This document shows, piece after piece, positions 61,795 to 64,000 of a stretch of DNA of 64,000 nt. The stretch covers positions 1,392,114,688 to 1,392,178,687 of the forward strand of contig OY728131.1 in the NCBI GenBank assembly GCA_963277665.1, in the 5' to 3' direction. Below the pieces are notes generated by a model. The model worked only from the letters and a program-made list of their open reading frames with translations. It ran no database searches and was not told the DNA's origin. Positions within the stretch are counted from its first letter, which is position 1. Each line of letters begins with the position of its first letter. The DNA is from Viscum album. Lineage: Eukaryota > Streptophyta > Magnoliopsida > Santalales > Viscaceae. A program made the translations under genes and the position numbers.

Positions 61795-64000
61795 TGTAAC
61801 ACCCCAGGTAATATAAAATCATTTTCATTCTATAAACAATGTTTTTATAATTATAAACTATTTTTTCTATTTTCTAAAATGAATTTAAATAAATGAGGTA
61901 ATAATTCATAAAATATAGTAATTAAACAAGAAAAAAAATTCAGTCATATTAAAACATTTCAACAAAAACACATGGAGATAAGTATTATAAAATATAGATT
62001 CTTATACACAATATATTATTACATCCATTAAAACTGTATAAATTAAATGAGTGAAATAAATATAAAAGAACAAAATAATTAATGATAGGAAATCCCCTAG
62101 ATCATCATTACCATTTAGGATCACCAATAGATAATGAAATAATAAATTGAGGAAGAAGATCATGAAATGAAAAAGCATGTTGAGATAGCTAAATGAAATC
62201 TATGGAAATGAAAAATCTGACTAGATAAGTGATAATGGAAAGCATGATTCTAGTAAATCTATTTATTGGAATAAAATATGAAGGTTATAAATATGTTCAG
62301 TGGAAATATTTTCATTAGAGATATAGTCATTTAAAATATAGTCATCTAATATACATGTATCCAATTGATACATTAAATTTGTTTATTATTAGTAGTAAAT
62401 TTAAAATAAGACAATTGAAAATGAAATAAAATAAAAATAATATTATATATATATATTAAAACCCAAGTAATATTAATAATAGATCAATTTTATTCCTTAT
62501 TAATATTTATAAATTATATTATTTCCATACATATTCATTATAATAATAATAAGTAATTTCTCAGTCAAAAAAGGTTTATTCTAACTAAATTGAGTTTCAT
62601 GCATTATATGGTTTTATTCAAAAGTTTAATTTCCAAAATATATAATTTTAATTTCAAAAAATATATAATTTTTTATATCATAAAGAAAAATATATATTAA
62701 ATTGACTTTTTTATAATTTTATGACTGATTTTTTATTTGGTTGTATAATATAAAATACTAATTTGCAATAAAATTATCTTTCCCTTTCAAGTACATAAAA
62801 TGTTTATTTTTTTGGATTGAATATAAAATCAAATTATTTATTTATAATAATAAAAAATTAAATTAGTGTCATTAGGATCAATGTTTTACTTTAATTTGGT
62901 ACAAAACATTTTTATACTTAAAAAGTCTTTTATGTAGAAAACTATTCTGAGTCACGTTGTGTTTTGTGATTTTAAAAGTACAATTTACCAAATTTATAGA
63001 TTTAATATTGAAAATATGATTTCATATTTTTAATATTTAGATTAATATTTTTTATTTATTTTAGCCAAAAAATTCACTATGAATGATGTCTTTGGTAAAA
63101 AAGTATGTTACCTCGATAAGTGTTAAAATGAGATAAAACTTAATAAGGGATAAAAATGAACTAAAAACATCAATAAATATTATTTAATAGTCATATTTAA
63201 ACTCTATATAACATTATCTTTGAATATGGTCTATTTTGGAGCCATTTACCTTTAATAGAGTAATATATTTTAATCATTGAAAAAGTTCAAGTGTGCCATC
63301 AACCACACTTATAAAAGTAAATTTACTCTTTTCATTTATCAAAACTTAGATAACATCTTATATCCCCCAATTATCATACAAAATCCTTTCCAAATATTCA
63401 AACCCATTTCCCAGAGGTCTTAGATTGATCGGAATACCATTCTAGGATGTATTTAGGTATAAACCTAAGGATATTTTATTATAAAGATGTATTTTTCAAA
63501 ACCGAGTATTTCTTTTTATTTATTCTTTTACCTCATTAAAAACATTCCTAGACATTGAAATATAATAACATATGTATATAAAAAAATACTAAAATAATAT
63601 TATAATTATTTGATAATCCTTTTTACCTACATATCCATCTAATGTAAAATGAAAATATCTTCTGTTCGTATTGGAAGACTACCGCCTCACGAAGATGATG
63701 TATTTAATTTTTCATAATAAAATCCTATTTATATTAATAATAATTAATAATGATGTAATAATATGATATATATTAAATATTTTCATTCATTAATGTAAAA
63801 TAAATATAATAATTCTTTATTTACTATCTATTGAAAAATAAATACATCACTTCTGCATACATGGGAACTAATGCCTCTTAAACTAATGTATAATATTTTT
63901 AATGGAATCCTAATATGGATTATATATATATATTGATTTAGTGAAATAATATGATATTTATTATAAAATTATTATTCTATAACTCTAAAATTGAACATAC
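61795..64000 (+). mobile_element. 3' LTR of element H, cut by window end
   Basis: Begins TGTAACACCCCAGG. TATA-like CTTATAAAAGT lies at 63308-63318, and modules ATTGGAAGACTACCGCCTCA (63669) and GCATACATGGGAACTAATGC (63855) sit in the same order as in C. At least 2.2 kb is present; the rest lies outside. No gene is visible. Confidence 0.75.

Overview
This window looks like intergenic DNA from a large, slowly purged plant nuclear genome. It is very AT-rich. I find no intact host gene, rRNA or tRNA gene, operon or CRISPR array. It consists almost entirely of stacked LTR retrotransposons plus two tRNA-derived SINEs. The plant assignment rests on initiator-Met-type primer sites (TTGGTATCAGAG-like), Ty3/gypsy pol remnants with a chromodomain-like C-terminus of the Tekay/Del type, very long LTRs and plant-type SINEs. 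A giant-genome angiosperm such as a Liliales member would fit, but that is a guess. Boundaries marked 'about' are by-eye alignments, and letters K, A-D, F-J are my labels.

Layout, left to right: element D (+) has a pol remnant at 1-2065 and a 3' LTR at 2066 to about 6745. A minus-strand gag fragment F follows, about 6785-7760, with the first bases of its LTR (7761-7876). Element C (+) spans 7877-36294: 5' LTR, gag, protease and start of RT, then integrase, chromodomain-like end and 3' LTR. C is interrupted at 14326-30349 by two minus-strand elements: A (14326 to about 20927) and B (about 20928-30349), a decayed but recognisable full gag-pol element. The rest of the LTR cut by C continues at 36295-39996 (LTR I). 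Remnants of a minus-strand internal region J follow (39997 to about 41577). Element G (+) has integrase pieces at 41578-42093 and 53778-54735 and a 3' LTR from about 54745 to 58750. J resumes as gag, primer site and 5' LTR (58751-61252). Element H (+) has a pol end and a 3' LTR cut by the window end (61253-64000).

The youngest insertion is K, 42094-53772 on the minus strand, inserted into the integrase gene of G. Its two 4558-bp LTRs differ by only about 1% (by eye), it is flanked by the 5-bp duplication TATTA, and it has a clear primer site and polypurine tract. Its 2.56-kb interior holds no RT, RNase H or integrase. It holds a 172-residue Gag that has lost most of the capsid but keeps three zinc knuckles, a SINE, and the last codons of pol. 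K is therefore a non-autonomous element of the LARD / TR-GAG kind.

The K LTR is unusually structured: a TATA box, a conserved 5' splice-donor-like site and a conserved 3' acceptor-like site that would define a leader intron of about 2.2 kb inside the LTR, repeated GTAAGGG modules with a perfect 7-bp hairpin, repeated GTACGTAC modules, a seven-unit 30-bp minisatellite, and a duplicated LTR terminus. The same landmarks can be found in the older relics, so they are family features.
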